From assembly GCF_002086275.1 (NCBI RefSeq), contig NZ_MVHT01000015.1, forward strand, positions 17,758 to 81,757: 64,000 nt of DNA, read 5' to 3'. The notes beneath the pieces were generated by a model. The model was not told the DNA's origin and searched no databases. It saw only the letters and a program-made list of their open reading frames with translations. Below, piece after piece: positions 52,283-62,568 of this stretch. A program made the position numbers and the translations under genes. The stretch is from Mycobacterium intermedium. Its GTDB lineage: Bacteria; Actinomycetota; Actinomycetes; Mycobacteriales; Mycobacteriaceae. The stretch's first letter is position 1; each line of letters begins with the position of its first letter.

Positions 52283-54134
52283 CCGCCGCCGTCACCTGCA
52301 AGAACTTCAGCCGCGTCGGCGGCGCCATTTCGTGTGTGACGTCGATGACGCCGCCGGGGCGCAGATGAGGATCGAAGGGCACCTCGACCACGAGTTGCCC
52401 CTGATCGAGGAATTCGCGCGCCAACTGTGAACGGGTGCGCTTGTCGGCGTGCCCGTCGGAGTCGTTGAGCACCACGATGCTGCGCTGCAACAGATCGGTG
52501 AGGCCGTGGTCTGACAGCCATTGCAGGGTCTTCGCGGCGGCGGCCGCCCCATCTGCCCACGGCGAGGACACCACGATCAGCGCATCGAGATCGCGCAGGA
52601 CCTCCTGGGTCACCCCAGCCTCCATCGTCGAGCCGCAATCGATGACCGAGATCGCGAAGAACTGATCCAACCGCAGCACGGCTTCCCGGTAGACGGCCGG
52701 ATCGAGCACCCGGCGTGGGCCGGACGCCGGATCGCCGCCCAGCACGTAGAGCCCGACGGGGTTGTGACCCACCCGGGCGGTCACGTCGCTGAAAGACCGA
52801 AGGTTCTTGTCGGCAGTGAGCTCCCAGAACGACCCGGTTGTGGCAGGGTCGATGCGGCTGCTCAACCGGCCGAACGCGGTGTCGGCGTCGATGGCGACGA
52901 CCCGATCTTGGTGGCGCAGTTCGGCCAAGATGGATCCGACGCTGGCGGCCACCGAGGTCTTGCCCACCCCGCCCTTGCCGAGGACGCCGACTTTGTGGGT
53001 GCCGTGCAGCGGCACGCGTATCGCCGCTTCGAGTTGGGCGGCTTCGCGTTGTGCGGCTGACGGACCCGGCTTGATCAGACCCCCGCTGGCCTTCCGGACG
53101 GCGCGTCGCCATCCGCGGTCGTCGTACTCCCGCCGAGGCGGTGCTGCTTCGGCGAAGGCGTCGGTCCACGGCTCCTGCTGCGGGGGACCCAGTGGCGGTC
53201 CGTGCGGCGAGGGCTCCGGCCGGTGCGGTGCGCCTGGGAACGGCGGAAATGGCTGGGGCGGGCCCCCCGGATGCGGCGGGGTGAGCAGTTGCCGCGTCGG
53301 TGGTGGCGGAGCGCCCGGTGACCCAGGCCAGTGCGGCTGCTGAGGAGCGGTCGGCGGTAACGGCGGGATCGGCTCGTCGTGCAACGTGGGCGCCGGCGGT
53401 GGGAGCGGTGCGTCGTGGACGGTGGTGGCCGGTGGGGGCAGCGGCGGGATCGCAACGTCGTGCACGGTCGTGGCCGGTGGCCGCAGTGGCGGTATAGGCA
53501 CCTCGTGCACGGTGGTGGCCGGTGGCGGGATCGGTTCGTCGTGCACTGTGACGGCTGGCGCTGGAAGCGGCGGGATGGGTTCGTCGTGCACCGTGACGAC
53601 CGGCGTCGGGGCCGCCGGCGTGGGCGGCAGCGGCGGAGGGGGCCCGGGTACCGCTTCGTGCCCCGTCCCCTGCGGCGCGCGCGACGGAAGAGGCGGCGGC
53701 GCGGGTGGGTATGACTGAGTCGCCGACGGCGGAGGGCCGACGGGAGGTGGTGGCGGCGCGGGTGGGTGTGCCGTCGGCGGGTGGTGCCCAAGCGGTTGAG
53801 GCGGCGCCGGCGGTGGGAACGGGCCGGGCCGCGCCTGTTGGGCGGTCGCGGCCGGTGGTCGCGGGGGCGGTGGCGGTGGCGCGGGTCGCTGTGGCATAGC
53901 CGGCTGCGGGCGCGGCACGGGCCGTGCGCCGTGCGAAATGGCGTCTGAGCGATGCGGAAGAGGCGCCTGCCTGCGCGGCGGGTGTGGTTGTTGAGGCGGG
54001 TGCGCCGGCGGCACAGCGGGCGTCGGCGGTGCCATGGGCGGGGTGCGCCCAGCGCTGGCCGGCTCATCGGCCACCGGAGTGTTCGACCCGTCGGGGCGTA
54101 TCCGGTCCCGGAGGAATTCTTCCCGCTCGTTCAT
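52233..54134 (-). CDS. Pro-rich ParA-like ATPase, EspI/Rv3860-like
   Basis: 633 residues. The first half is disordered and extremely Pro/Ala/His-rich, including six tandem units of about 15 residues around (T)VHDxPIPPLPPP. The second half is a ParA/MinD-type ATPase with deviant Walker [20 protein letters not shown] (about residues 380-398), VVAIDADTAFGRL and a C-terminal region like the ESX ATPases. The layout is that of EspI and of Rv3860, which occupies this position beside gltB in M. tuberculosis. The ATG at 54134 (MNEREEF) has GAGGAG just upstream. Its role may be ESX-linked, but no complete ESX locus is nearby. Confidence 0.88.
   Translation of the reverse strand: MNEREEFLRDRIRPDGSNTPVADEPASAGRTPPMAPPTPAVPPAHPPQQPHPPRRQAPLPHRSDAISHGARPVPRPQPAMPQRPAPPPPPPRPPAATAQQARPGPFPPPAPPQPLGHHPPTAHPPAPPPPPVGPPPSATQSYPPAPPPLPSRAPQGTGHEAVPGPPPPLPPTPAAPTPVVTVHDEPIPPLPAPAVTVHDEPIPPPATTVHEVPIPPLRPPATTVHDVAIPPLPPPATTVHDAPLPPPAPTLHDEPIPPLPPTAPQQPHWPGSPGAPPPPTRQLLTPPHPGGPPQPFPPFPGAPHRPEPSPHGPPLGPPQQEPWTDAFAEAAPPRREYDDRGWRRAVRKASGGLIKPGPSAAQREAAQLEAAIRVPLHGTHKVGVLGKGGVGKTSVAASVGSILAELRHQDRVVAIDADTAFGRLSSRIDPATTGSFWELTADKNLRSFSDVTARVGHNPVGLYVLGGDPASGPRRVLDPAVYREAVLRLDQFFAISVIDCGSTMEAGVTQEVLRDLDALIVVSSPWADGAAAAAKTLQWLSDHGLTDLLQRSIVVLNDSDGHADKRTRSQLAREFLDQGQLVVEVPFDPHLRPGGVIDVTHEMAPPTRLKFLQVTAAVTGYFAASADGPNPAR
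53350..53605 (-). repeat. Six tandem coding repeats in the ParA-like gene
   Basis: Six units of about 42-48 bp encode VHDEPIPPLPA-type sequences (VHDEPIPP, VHEVPIPP, VHDVAIPP, VHDAPLPP, LHDEPIPP). Tandem repeats of this kind vary in number between strains by slippage. Confidence 0.85.
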
Positions 54135-54833
54135 GGCTCCTCGGCTGACTGGCGCCGGTCCGTTCCCGCCCGCTGCCCGCGACTTAGCCGGCGCTCGGTT
54201 TGCCGGCCAACGCTGCCGGCAACGTGGGACGCTCAATCGGTATTAGTCCAGTATCGACCACCGTCCCATCACCCGCCGCCCTGTGCAAACTTCCGTCAGG
54301 GCGTTGGCGCCGGCTTACCCCGCACGGCGATCACCGGGGCGGGATGAATTCAACCCAACGCTGCCATGCATTATCGTTCGCGATGTTGCTGGAGTGACGA
54401 TCGAGGCGAACCGCGCGCGCCTCCGCAGGCGGCCCGACGGTGCAATCCCAGCAAATCTGTTCGCAGCGGGTCGGCCCGGCCGGTGAGCGCCGTCACAAGA
54501 GCGTTTTCGGTCACATCCCGGCAACTCAAAGCCCAGCGTCAAGCGGTTGTCGAACAGCGGTTACAGCGAATTTACGTCGCCGCCAGCTGGCGGGTTACTA
54601 TTGGAAAGTTGGCATGTCAGGCGGGTTTTGTCATATCGTTTTACGACTTGTCGAGATCGGTTAAAAGGCCACCGTTCAGCGCTGCACGGACGAATTACTA
54701 ACGAGATCATCACCGCCTGTCGACCAGCCTATCGGCAGGGGCCGAAGGGGTAGGGCCCGCAACCTCCGGGTACAGGCTCCTCGGAGGCGCTGATGAAGGC
54801 CGTGCAGAAAGTTTTGTGAAGGGTTAGGTGGGA
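54135..54833. other. Long gap upstream of gltB
   Basis: 699 bp between the divergent ParA-like gene and gltB, with no convincing gene. It contains a perfect 14-bp palindrome CCGCCAGCTGGCGG at 54580-54593, followed by a relatively A+T-rich stretch (54594-54670). The gltB promoter and its nitrogen control must lie here. Confidence 0.6.
54580..54593. promoter_or_regulatory. 14-bp palindrome upstream of gltB
   Basis: CCGCCAGCTGGCGG is perfectly self-complementary and lies 240 bp before the gltB start. It is a candidate operator or hairpin; the regulator is unknown. Confidence 0.35.
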
Positions 54834-57800
54834 ATGGCGCCCAAGCGCGTCGGGTTGTACAACCCCGCGTTCGAACATGATTCGTGCGGGGTTGCCATGG
54901 TCGTCGATATGCACGGCCGGCAGTCCCGAGACATTGTGGAGAAGGCGATCACCGCGTTGCTCAATCTAGAGCACCGGGGCGCGCAGGGGGCCGAGCCGCG
55001 CAGCGGCGACGGCGCCGGGATCCTGATCCAGGTCCCGGATGCATTCCTGCGCGAGGTGGTGGAGTTCGAGCTGCCGCCTGTGGGGAGCTACGCCACCGGC
55101 ATCGCGTTCCTGCCGCAGTCGTCCCGGGACGCCGCCGCGGCCTGCGAGGCGGTCGAGAAGATCGTCGAAGCCGAGGGTCTGCAGGTGCTCGGCTGGCGCA
55201 ACGTTCCCATCGACGACTCGTCGCTGGGCGCGTTGTCACGCGACGCGATGCCCACCTTCCGCCAGATCTTCGTCGCGGGTGCGGAGGGCATGACGCTGGA
55301 GCGCCGCGCTTACGTCGTGCGCAAGCGCGCCGAGCATGAACTCGGCACCAAGGGACCCGGCCAAGACGGGCCCGGTCGGGAAACGGTGTACTTCCCCAGC
55401 CTTTCCGGGCGCACCTTCGTCTACAAGGGCATGCTGACCACCCCGCAGCTCAAGGCCTTCTACCTGGACCTGCAGGATGAGCGCCTCACCAGCGCGCTCG
55501 GCATCGTGCACTCGCGCTTCTCCACGAACACCTTCCCGTCGTGGCCACTGGCACATCCGTTCCGGCGGGTGGCCCACAACGGCGAGATCAACACGGTCAC
55601 CGGCAACGAGAACTGGATGCGGGCCCGGGAGGCCCTGATCAAGACCGACGTCTTCGGTTCGGAAGCCGATGTCGAGAAGCTGTTCCCGATCTGCACGCCG
55701 GGCGCCTCCGACACCGCGCGGTTCGACGAGGTCGTCGAACTGCTGCACCTCGGTGGCCGCAGCCTGGCCCACGCGGTGCTGATGATGATTCCCGAGGCTT
55801 GGGAACGACACGAATCGATGGACCCCGCACTGCGGGCGTTCTACCAGTACCACGCGTCGTTGATGGAGCCGTGGGACGGCCCGGCGTCGATCACCTTCAC
55901 CGACGGCACCATCGTCGGCGCGGTGCTGGACCGCAACGGTTTGCGTCCGTCCCGCATCTGGGTCACCAGCGAGGGCCTGGTGGTCATGGCCTCCGAGGCC
56001 GGCGTCCTCGACCTGGACCCCTCGACCGTGGTGCAGCGGATGCGGCTGCAGCCCGGCCGCATGTTCCTGGTGGACACCACTCAGGGCCGCATCGTCGCCG
56101 ACGAAGAGATCAAAGCGGAGTTGGCGGCCCAGCACCCGTACCAGGAGTGGCTCGACCAGGGTCTGGTTCCCATCGAGAAGTTGCCTGCCAACAAGTACGT
56201 GCGGATGCCGCACCACCGGCTGGTGATGCGGCAGCAGGCCTTCGGCTACACCTATGAGGAACTCAACCTCCTGGTGGCACCGATGGTGCGCACCGGCGCC
56301 GAGCCGATCGGCTCGATGGGCACTGACACCCCGGTCGCCGTGCTGTCGAAGCGTCCGAGGATGCTCTACGACTACTTCCACCAGTTGTTCGCGCAGGTGA
56401 CCAACCCGCCGTTGGACGCCATCCGCGAGGAGGTGGTGACGAGTCTGCAGGGCACCACCGGTGGCGAGCGGGACCTGCTCAACCCGGAACCGGACTCCTG
56501 TCACCAGATCTCGCTGCCCCAGCCGATCCTGCGCAACTACGAGCTGGCCAAGCTGATCAACCTCAACCCCGAGGACGAGGTCAACGGGCGTCCGCACGGC
56601 ATGCGGTCCAAGGTGATCCGGTGTCTGTACCCGGTCGCCGAGGGCGGCGCCGGGCTGGCCGCCGCGATGGATGAGGTGCGGGCGCAGGCGTCGGCGGCGA
56701 TCGCCGACGGCGCCCGGATGATCATCCTGTCCGACCGCGGCTCCGACGAGCAGCTGGCCCCGATCCCGTCGCTGCTCGCCGTCGCGGGCGTGCACCACCA
56801 CTTGGTGCGGGAGCGGACCCGTACCCACGTGGGGCTCGTGGTCGAATCCGGTGATGCCCGCGAGGTGCATCACATGGCGATGCTGATCGGTTGCGGCGCC
56901 GCCGCGATCAACCCGTACCTGGTTTTCGAGTCGATCGAGGACATGCTCGACCGAGGCGTCATCGACGGCTTTCCTGGTGGGCTGGACCGCAACACGGCGC
57001 TGCAGAACTACGTCAAGGCCGCCGGCAAGGGCGTGCTGAAAGTCATGTCCAAGATGGGCATTTCGACGTTGGCGTCCTACACCGGCGCGCAGCTGTTCCA
57101 AGCGGTCGGGGTCTCCGAAGAGGTTCTCGACGAGTACTTCACCGGCCTCTCCTGTCCCACCGGCGGGATCACGCTGGACGACATCGCCGCGGACGTCGCC
57201 GCGCGCCACGCGCTGGCCTACCTGGACCGGCCGGACGAACGTGCGCACCGCGAGCTGGAAGTGGGCGGTGAATACCAGTGGCGCCGGGAAGGCGAGTACC
57301 ACCTGTTCAACCCGGAGACGGTGTTCAAACTCCAACACGCCACGCGCACCGGCCAATACAAGATCTTCAAGGAGTACACCCGGCTGGTCGACGACCAGAG
57401 CGAGCGGATGGCGTCGCTGCGCGGCCTGCTGAAATTCCGCGCCGGCGTACGTCCACCGGTTCCGCTGGAAGAGGTGGAACCGGCCAGCGAGATCGTCAAG
57501 CGTTTCTCGACCGGAGCGATGAGCTACGGCTCGATCTCGGCCGAAGCGCACGAAACGCTGGCCATCGCGATGAACCGGCTGGGCGGCCGGTCCAACAGCG
57601 GTGAAGGCGGCGAGGACGTCAGGCGATTCGAGCGCGACCCCAACGGCGACTGGCGTCGCAGCGCCATCAAGCAGGTCGCGTCGGCACGGTTCGGGGTCAC
57701 CTCGCACTACCTGACCAACTGCACCGACATCCAGATCAAGATGGCTCAGGGTGCGAAACCCGGTGAGGGTGGCCAACTTCCGGGCCACAAGGTGTACCCG

Positions 57801-59429
57801 TGGGTCGCCGAGGTCCGACACTCCACCCCCGGCGTGGGCCTGATCTCGCCACCGCCGCACCACGACATCTACTCGATCGAGGATCTGGCGCAGCTGATCC
57901 ACGACCTGAAGAACGCCAACCCGCAGGCACGGGTGCACGTCAAGCTCGTCTCGGAGAACGGGGTCGGCACGGTCGCGGCGGGTGTCTCCAAGGCACACGC
58001 CGACGTGGTCCTGATTTCCGGGCACGACGGCGGTACCGGCGCGACCCCGCTGACGTCGATGAAGCACGCCGGCGCGCCGTGGGAGCTGGGTCTGGCCGAG
58101 ACGCAGCAGACGTTGCTGCTCAACGGGTTACGTGACCGGATCGTGGTCCAGGTCGACGGCCAGCTCAAGACCGGACGCGACGTGATGATCGCCGCGCTGC
58201 TGGGCGCCGAGGAATTCGGTTTCGCCACAGCGCCATTGGTGGTGGCCGGCTGCATCATGATGCGGGTGTGCCACCTCGACACCTGCCCGGTCGGTGTGGC
58301 CACCCAGAACCCGGTGCTGCGCGAGCGGTTCACCGGCAAGCCGGAGTTCGTCGAGAACTTCTTCCTGTTCATCGCCGAAGAAGTCCGGGAATACATGGCG
58401 CAGTTGGGTTTCCGTACCTTGAACGAAGCGATCGGCCAGGCGGGTGCGCTGGACACCACGCTGGCGCGCGCGCACTGGAAGGCCCACCGCCTGGATCTGA
58501 CGCCCGTCTTGCACGAGCCGGAATCGGCGTTCATGAACCAGGACCTGTACTGCAGTTCGCGGCAGGACCACGGGCTGGACAAGGCGCTCGACCAGCAACT
58601 GATCGTGATGAGCAGGGAAGCCCTGGACTCGCAGAAGCCGGTTCGCTTCTCCACCAAGATCAGCAACGTGAACCGCACGGTGGGCACGATGCTCGGCCAC
58701 GAGGTCACCAAAGCCTATGGCGGCCAAGGGCTGCCGGACGGCACCATCGACATCACATTCGACGGGTCGGCGGGCAACAGCTTCGGCGCTTTCGTGCCCA
58801 AGGGCATCACGCTGCGGATCTACGGTGACGCCAACGACTACGTCGGCAAGGGTCTGTCCGGTGGACGAATCGTGGTGCGGCCTTCGGACAACGCGCCGCC
58901 GGACTACGTCGCCGAGGAAAACATCATCGGCGGCAACGTGATTCTGTTCGGTGCGACCAGCGGCGAGGTTTTCCTGCGCGGCGTGGTCGGGGAACGTTTC
59001 GCGGTCCGCAACTCGGGCGCACATGCGGTCGTCGAAGGCGTGGGCGACCACGGCTGCGAATACATGACTGGCGGCCGGGTGGTCATCCTGGGCCGCACGG
59101 GCCGCAACTTCGCCGCCGGCATGTCGGGCGGCATTGCCTACGTGTACGACCCCGACAACGAACTGCCCAACAACCTCAACACCGAGATGGTTGACGTAGA
59201 AACACCTGACGAGGACGACGTGGAATTCCTGCACGGCATCATTCAGGCGCACGTGGACAACACCGATTCCGCTGTCGGGCAGCGGATCCTGGCTGACTGG
59301 AGTGGCCAGTTGCGGCACTTCGTCAAGGTGATGCCCCGCGACTACAAGAAGGTGCTGGAGGCGATCGCCCAAGCCGAACGCGACGGCACCGATGTCGACA
59401 AAGCGATCATGGCGGCGGCGCATGGCTGA
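54834..59429 (+). CDS. gltB: Glutamate synthase (NADPH) large subunit
   Basis: 1531 residues. An N-terminal glutamine amidotransferase (class II, Cys in [14 protein letters not shown]) is followed by the central domain, the FMN-binding synthase domain ([38 protein letters not shown]), a 3Fe-4S site ([15 protein letters not shown]) and the C-terminal beta-helix GXGXG domain ([25 protein letters not shown]). It makes glutamate from glutamine and 2-oxoglutarate with electrons from GltD. ATG 54834 was preferred over GTG 54828; both have purine-rich upstream sequence. It overlaps gltD by eight bases. Confidence 0.98.
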   Translation: MAPKRVGLYNPAFEHDSCGVAMVVDMHGRQSRDIVEKAITALLNLEHRGAQGAEPRSGDGAGILIQVPDAFLREVVEFELPPVGSYATGIAFLPQSSRDAAAACEAVEKIVEAEGLQVLGWRNVPIDDSSLGALSRDAMPTFRQIFVAGAEGMTLERRAYVVRKRAEHELGTKGPGQDGPGRETVYFPSLSGRTFVYKGMLTTPQLKAFYLDLQDERLTSALGIVHSRFSTNTFPSWPLAHPFRRVAHNGEINTVTGNENWMRAREALIKTDVFGSEADVEKLFPICTPGASDTARFDEVVELLHLGGRSLAHAVLMMIPEAWERHESMDPALRAFYQYHASLMEPWDGPASITFTDGTIVGAVLDRNGLRPSRIWVTSEGLVVMASEAGVLDLDPSTVVQRMRLQPGRMFLVDTTQGRIVADEEIKAELAAQHPYQEWLDQGLVPIEKLPANKYVRMPHHRLVMRQQAFGYTYEELNLLVAPMVRTGAEPIGSMGTDTPVAVLSKRPRMLYDYFHQLFAQVTNPPLDAIREEVVTSLQGTTGGERDLLNPEPDSCHQISLPQPILRNYELAKLINLNPEDEVNGRPHGMRSKVIRCLYPVAEGGAGLAAAMDEVRAQASAAIADGARMIILSDRGSDEQLAPIPSLLAVAGVHHHLVRERTRTHVGLVVESGDAREVHHMAMLIGCGAAAINPYLVFESIEDMLDRGVIDGFPGGLDRNTALQNYVKAAGKGVLKVMSKMGISTLASYTGAQLFQAVGVSEEVLDEYFTGLSCPTGGITLDDIAADVAARHALAYLDRPDERAHRELEVGGEYQWRREGEYHLFNPETVFKLQHATRTGQYKIFKEYTRLVDDQSERMASLRGLLKFRAGVRPPVPLEEVEPASEIVKRFSTGAMSYGSISAEAHETLAIAMNRLGGRSNSGEGGEDVRRFERDPNGDWRRSAIKQVASARFGVTSHYLTNCTDIQIKMAQGAKPGEGGQLPGHKVYPWVAEVRHSTPGVGLISPPPHHDIYSIEDLAQLIHDLKNANPQARVHVKLVSENGVGTVAAGVSKAHADVVLISGHDGGTGATPLTSMKHAGAPWELGLAETQQTLLLNGLRDRIVVQVDGQLKTGRDVMIAALLGAEEFGFATAPLVVAGCIMMRVCHLDTCPVGVATQNPVLRERFTGKPEFVENFFLFIAEEVREYMAQLGFRTLNEAIGQAGALDTTLARAHWKAHRLDLTPVLHEPESAFMNQDLYCSSRQDHGLDKALDQQLIVMSREALDSQKPVRFSTKISNVNRTVGTMLGHEVTKAYGGQGLPDGTIDITFDGSAGNSFGAFVPKGITLRIYGDANDYVGKGLSGGRIVVRPSDNAPPDYVAEENIIGGNVILFGATSGEVFLRGVVGERFAVRNSGAHAVVEGVGDHGCEYMTGGRVVILGRTGRNFAAGMSGGIAYVYDPDNELPNNLNTEMVDVETPDEDDVEFLHGIIQAHVDNTDSAVGQRILADWSGQLRHFVKVMPRDYKKVLEAIAQAERDGTDVDKAIMAAAHG

Positions 59430-60888
59430 TCCACGTGGCTTTCTGAAATACACCAAGCGCGAACTGCCCAAGCGGCGGCCCGTGCCGATTCGGCTGCGCG
59501 ACTGGCACGAGGTCTATGAGGAATTCGACGAGGGGACCCTGCGCGAGCAGGCGACCCGTTGCATGGACTGCGGTATCCCGTTCTGCCATAACGGATGTCC
59601 GCTGGGCAACCTCATCCCGGAGTGGAATGACCTGGTGCGCCGCGGCCGCTTCCGCGACGCCATCGAACGGCTGCACGCCACGAACAACTTCCCGGACTTC
59701 ACCGGCCGGCTCTGCCCGGCGCCGTGTGAGCCGGCGTGCGTGCTGGGTATCAACCAGGACCCGGTGACGATCAAACAGATCGAGCTGGAGATCATCGACC
59801 GGGCTTTCGACGAGGGTTGGGTTGAGCCGGTACGGCCGCACTGCGAAACCGGAAAGACCGTGGCGGTCGTCGGTTCGGGCCCGGCGGGTCTGGCCGCTGC
59901 CCAGCAACTCACTCGGGCGGGACATGTCGTCACCGTCTTCGAGCGTGACGACCGCATCGGGGGACTGCTGCGTTACGGCATCCCCGAGTTCAAGATGGAA
60001 AAGCGCGTGCTGGACCGGCGGTTGGAGCAGATGCGCGCCGAGGGCACCGAGTTCCGGCCCAACGTCAATGTCGGCGTCGACATCACCGCCGAGCAGCTGC
60101 TCGCCGATTTCGACGCCGTCGTGCTGGCGGGCGGGGCCACCGCGTGGCGCGACCTGCCGATTCCGGGCCGCGACCTGGACGGCATTCACCAGGCGATGGA
60201 GTACCTGCCGTGGGGCAACCGCGTGCAGGAGGGCGACGACGTTCTGGATGAGAACGGTCAACCGCCGATCACCGCCAAGGGCAAGAAGGTCGTCATCATC
60301 GGCGGCGGCGACACCGGGGCCGACTGTCTGGGCACCGCGCACCGTCAGGGCGCGGCCAGCATCCACCAGTTCGAGATCATGCCGCGTCCACCCGAAACTC
60401 GTGCGGAATCGACGCCATGGCCGACCTACCCGCTGATGTACCGGGTGTCGTCGGCCCATGAGGAGGGCGGCGAGCGGGTCTTCTCCGTGAACACCGAGGA
60501 ATTCGTCGGCAAAGACGGGCACGTCACCGGGCTCAAGGCGCACGAAGTGGTCATGGAGAACGGCAAGTTCGTCAAGGTCGAGGGCACGGACTTCGAGCTC
60601 GAGGCGGATCTGGTGTTGCTGGCGATGGGCTTTGTCGGGCCGGAGAAGGAGGGCCTGCTCACCGAGCTCGGGGTGGAGTTCACCGAGCGCGGCAACGTGG
60701 CCCGGGGCGACGACTTCGACACTTCGGTGCCGGGCGTGTTCGTTGCCGGCGACATGGGCCGGGGGCAGTCGCTTATCGTCTGGGCCATTGCCGAGGGACG
60801 GGCCGCTGCCGCGGGGGTGGATCGGTATCTGATGGGCTCAAGTGCACTGCCGGCGCCGATCAAGCCGACCGCCCGCCCGCTCGTTTAG
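59422..60888 (+). CDS. gltD: Glutamate synthase small subunit
   Basis: 488 residues. The N-terminal region binds two 4Fe-4S clusters ([17 protein letters not shown] and [13 protein letters not shown]). FAD and NADPH Rossmann motifs follow ([45 protein letters not shown]). It takes electrons from NADPH to GltB. Start ATG 59422 lies inside the end of gltB, so the two subunits are probably made in equal amounts. Confidence 0.98.
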   Translation: MADPRGFLKYTKRELPKRRPVPIRLRDWHEVYEEFDEGTLREQATRCMDCGIPFCHNGCPLGNLIPEWNDLVRRGRFRDAIERLHATNNFPDFTGRLCPAPCEPACVLGINQDPVTIKQIELEIIDRAFDEGWVEPVRPHCETGKTVAVVGSGPAGLAAAQQLTRAGHVVTVFERDDRIGGLLRYGIPEFKMEKRVLDRRLEQMRAEGTEFRPNVNVGVDITAEQLLADFDAVVLAGGATAWRDLPIPGRDLDGIHQAMEYLPWGNRVQEGDDVLDENGQPPITAKGKKVVIIGGGDTGADCLGTAHRQGAASIHQFEIMPRPPETRAESTPWPTYPLMYRVSSAHEEGGERVFSVNTEEFVGKDGHVTGLKAHEVVMENGKFVKVEGTDFELEADLVLLAMGFVGPEKEGLLTELGVEFTERGNVARGDDFDTSVPGVFVAGDMGRGQSLIVWAIAEGRAAAAGVDRYLMGSSALPAPIKPTARPLV

Positions 60889-60976
60889 TCACACCAGTCA
60901 CACCAGAAACATTTGATAAATTGCGCGGCGCGTCGCTGAACGTTTGCCAGACGCAAGGTGTCTAATGGGCGACTGT

Positions 60977-60999
60977 GGGATCAGTCACATAGAGATCCC
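60977..60999. repeat. Short inverted repeat downstream of gltD
   Basis: GGGATC (60977-60982) and GATCCC (60994-60999) flank an 11-base loop, 30 bp before the small ORF at 61031. It could be the gltBD terminator or part of the small ORF's leader. Confidence 0.3.
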
Positions 61000-61030
61000 G
61001 CGCTAGTTCCAAGATCGCAGGAGTGTCACT

Positions 61031-61171
61031 GTGCGTAGCAACCGAGTGCCCCGGTCACGCGTCAGCCGAATCGCCTGGTCATGGCTTCGCCATCCAGTGA
61101 AGAGCCACGAGTTCCCGGCCAAGCACGAGCGCCTGGTTACCGCCGAAGAGTTACTCCGCTTTGCAATGTGA
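61031..61171 (+). CDS. Small basic protein of unknown function
   Basis: 46 codons, GTG start with CAGGAG seven bases upstream, ending TGA at 61171. The product is basic in its first half (RSNRVPRSRVSRIAWSWLRH) and ends HERLVTAEELLRFAM. I recognise no family. The ribosome site and composition favour a real gene over chance, but the frame is short. It converges on the LLM oxidoreductase. Confidence 0.4.
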   Translation: MRSNRVPRSRVSRIAWSWLRHPVKSHEFPAKHERLVTAEELLRFAM

Positions 61172-61233
61172 GCGCCCCCGGCGGCGCGCCATGAGCGCGC
61201 GGCGGGTTTGCTCTGGGTTTATCAGGCGGTTGT

Positions 61234-62079
61234 CTAGAGAAGTCCAGATTCCCGGATCGCTTCCGCCATCGGTTCCAGCACGCTCGGGTCGTGCGGTGGA
61301 TTGATGTAGACGATGCCCAACTCCAAGCCTTCGGCGGCCAGCGCAGCGGCGTCCGCGATGACCTGGCTGTAGTCACGTTCCGGACCCAAGCGCAGATGCG
61401 CCGACAACGTGATTTCCTTGGGATCGCGTCCGATGTCCGAACAGTGCGACGCAAGGACGTCGCGCTTGCGGGCGAACTCTTCGGGCGTGCCGCCGGCGAA
61501 ATTCCAGTGTTGGGCGTAGCGGGCGACAATCCGCAGGGTGCGCTTCTCCCCGCTGCCGCCGATGCAGATGGGCGGGTGCGGCCGCTGCGGTCCCTTGGGT
61601 TCGTTGCGGGCGCCCTTGAGTTGGTAGTACTTGCCGTGAAAGTCGGTCGTCTCCTGGCTGAGCAGGCCGATCAACACCTCGCACGCCTCTTCGAAGCGGT
61701 CGAAGCGTTCCTTGATGGTGCCCAGTTCGATGCCGTAGGCGTTCGACTCCTCCTCGTTCCACCCGGCGCCGATGCCGAGTTCGAGTCGGCCGTTGGAGAT
61801 GATGTCGAGCGCGGCAGCCATATTGGCCAACACGGCGGGGTGGCGGTAGTGGATTCCAGTGACCAAGGTGCCCAGCCGCAGCCGTTTGGTCGCCTGGGCC
61901 AGCGCCGTCAGGGTCGTCCACCCCTCGAGACACGGGCCGCTGGAGTCGCTGAAAATCGGGTAGAAGTGGTCGAAGGTCCAGCCGGATTCGTAGACGTCGA
62001 TGTCGTCGGCGGCCTGCCAAACGGACAGCATCTGCTGCCAGGTCGTGTTCTGCGGTGAGGTTTTGAACGCGAATCGCAT
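61234..62079 (-). CDS. LLM-class F420-dependent oxidoreductase
   Basis: 281 residues of the luciferase-like monooxygenase fold. Typical stretches are YESGWTFDHFYPIF, LEGWTTLTALAQATKRLRLGTLVTGIHYRHPAVLANMAAALDIIS and GRLELGIGAGWNEEESNAYG, with IGGSGEKRTLRIVARYAQ for cofactor binding. These enzymes transfer hydride to or from F420 or FMN; the substrate cannot be read from the sequence. The ATG at 62079 (MRFAFKTSPQ) is the conserved start; an open extension of 211 codons upstream is antisense to the next gene and not coding. Confidence 0.93.
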   Translation of the reverse strand: MRFAFKTSPQNTTWQQMLSVWQAADDIDVYESGWTFDHFYPIFSDSSGPCLEGWTTLTALAQATKRLRLGTLVTGIHYRHPAVLANMAAALDIISNGRLELGIGAGWNEEESNAYGIELGTIKERFDRFEEACEVLIGLLSQETTDFHGKYYQLKGARNEPKGPQRPHPPICIGGSGEKRTLRIVARYAQHWNFAGGTPEEFARKRDVLASHCSDIGRDPKEITLSAHLRLGPERDYSQVIADAAALAAEGLELGIVYINPPHDPSVLEPMAEAIRESGLL

Positions 62080-62130
62080 ACCTACGACGTTAGGCCCGCT
62101 TCCTGTGGCACAACTACACTCGGACCAACG

Positions 62131-62568
62131 ATGAGCTGTGCCCTCGGAGTTGACACCAAAATCACCCTGCTCGCGACCGGACTGATCTTTCTGCTGGCGC
62201 TTGGTCTCGGGGTGTGGAAGTACCGCCAGATCATGGTCAGCGAGGACCACCGCGCTCACCCCTATGTCGACATCGCCCACCGCGCGGCACTGCTCTACTC
62301 GTTCGCGACCCTGCTGATCGCGGTGTTCGTCCAACTCAGCGCCTGGCCCGCCTGGGTCAACCTGTCCGGGGCCATGGTGGCGGTGTTTTTCTTCGTCGCC
62401 GCGATCGGCAGCTACATCCTGCACGGGGCGTTGCGCGACACCGACAATCAGTTCGATCCGCCGGTGCGGGGCACCCGGCTGGCGATGGCCTCCCTCATCG
62501 TGGGCGAGATGGGCGGTTTCGCCGTGGTGTTCGCCGGATTCATCGCTGGGCAATTGTGGCCGGGGTAG
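62131..62568 (+). CDS. Integral membrane protein of unknown function
   Basis: 145 residues with four predicted transmembrane helices: ITLLATGLIFLLALGLGVW, LLYSFATLLIAVFVQLSAW, LSGAMVAVFFFVAAIGSYI and LAMASLIVGEMGGFAVVFAG. A short charged loop DTDNQFDPP lies between helices 3 and 4. I do not recognise a named family. The TAG stop shares one base with the GTG start of the next gene, so the two are probably one operon. It is divergent from the LLM oxidoreductase. Confidence 0.8.
   Translation: MSCALGVDTKITLLATGLIFLLALGLGVWKYRQIMVSEDHRAHPYVDIAHRAALLYSFATLLIAVFVQLSAWPAWVNLSGAMVAVFFFVAAIGSYILHGALRDTDNQFDPPVRGTRLAMASLIVGEMGGFAVVFAGFIAGQLWPG

Noticed and set aside
54593..54608. A GlnR-box-like GTTAC-A+T-GAAAG arrangement before gltB
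   Set aside because: Spacing and second half do not fit the GTNAC-N6-GNAAC consensus closely enough to report as a site.
54366..54701. A 111-codon frame upstream of gltB
   Set aside because: No ribosome site, no family, and codon use unlike the neighbouring genes; probably untranslated leader.
55236..58067. A 943-codon open frame antisense to gltB
   Set aside because: It is a high-G+C shadow of the gltB codons, lacks any recognisable domain, and gltB on the other strand is unmistakable.
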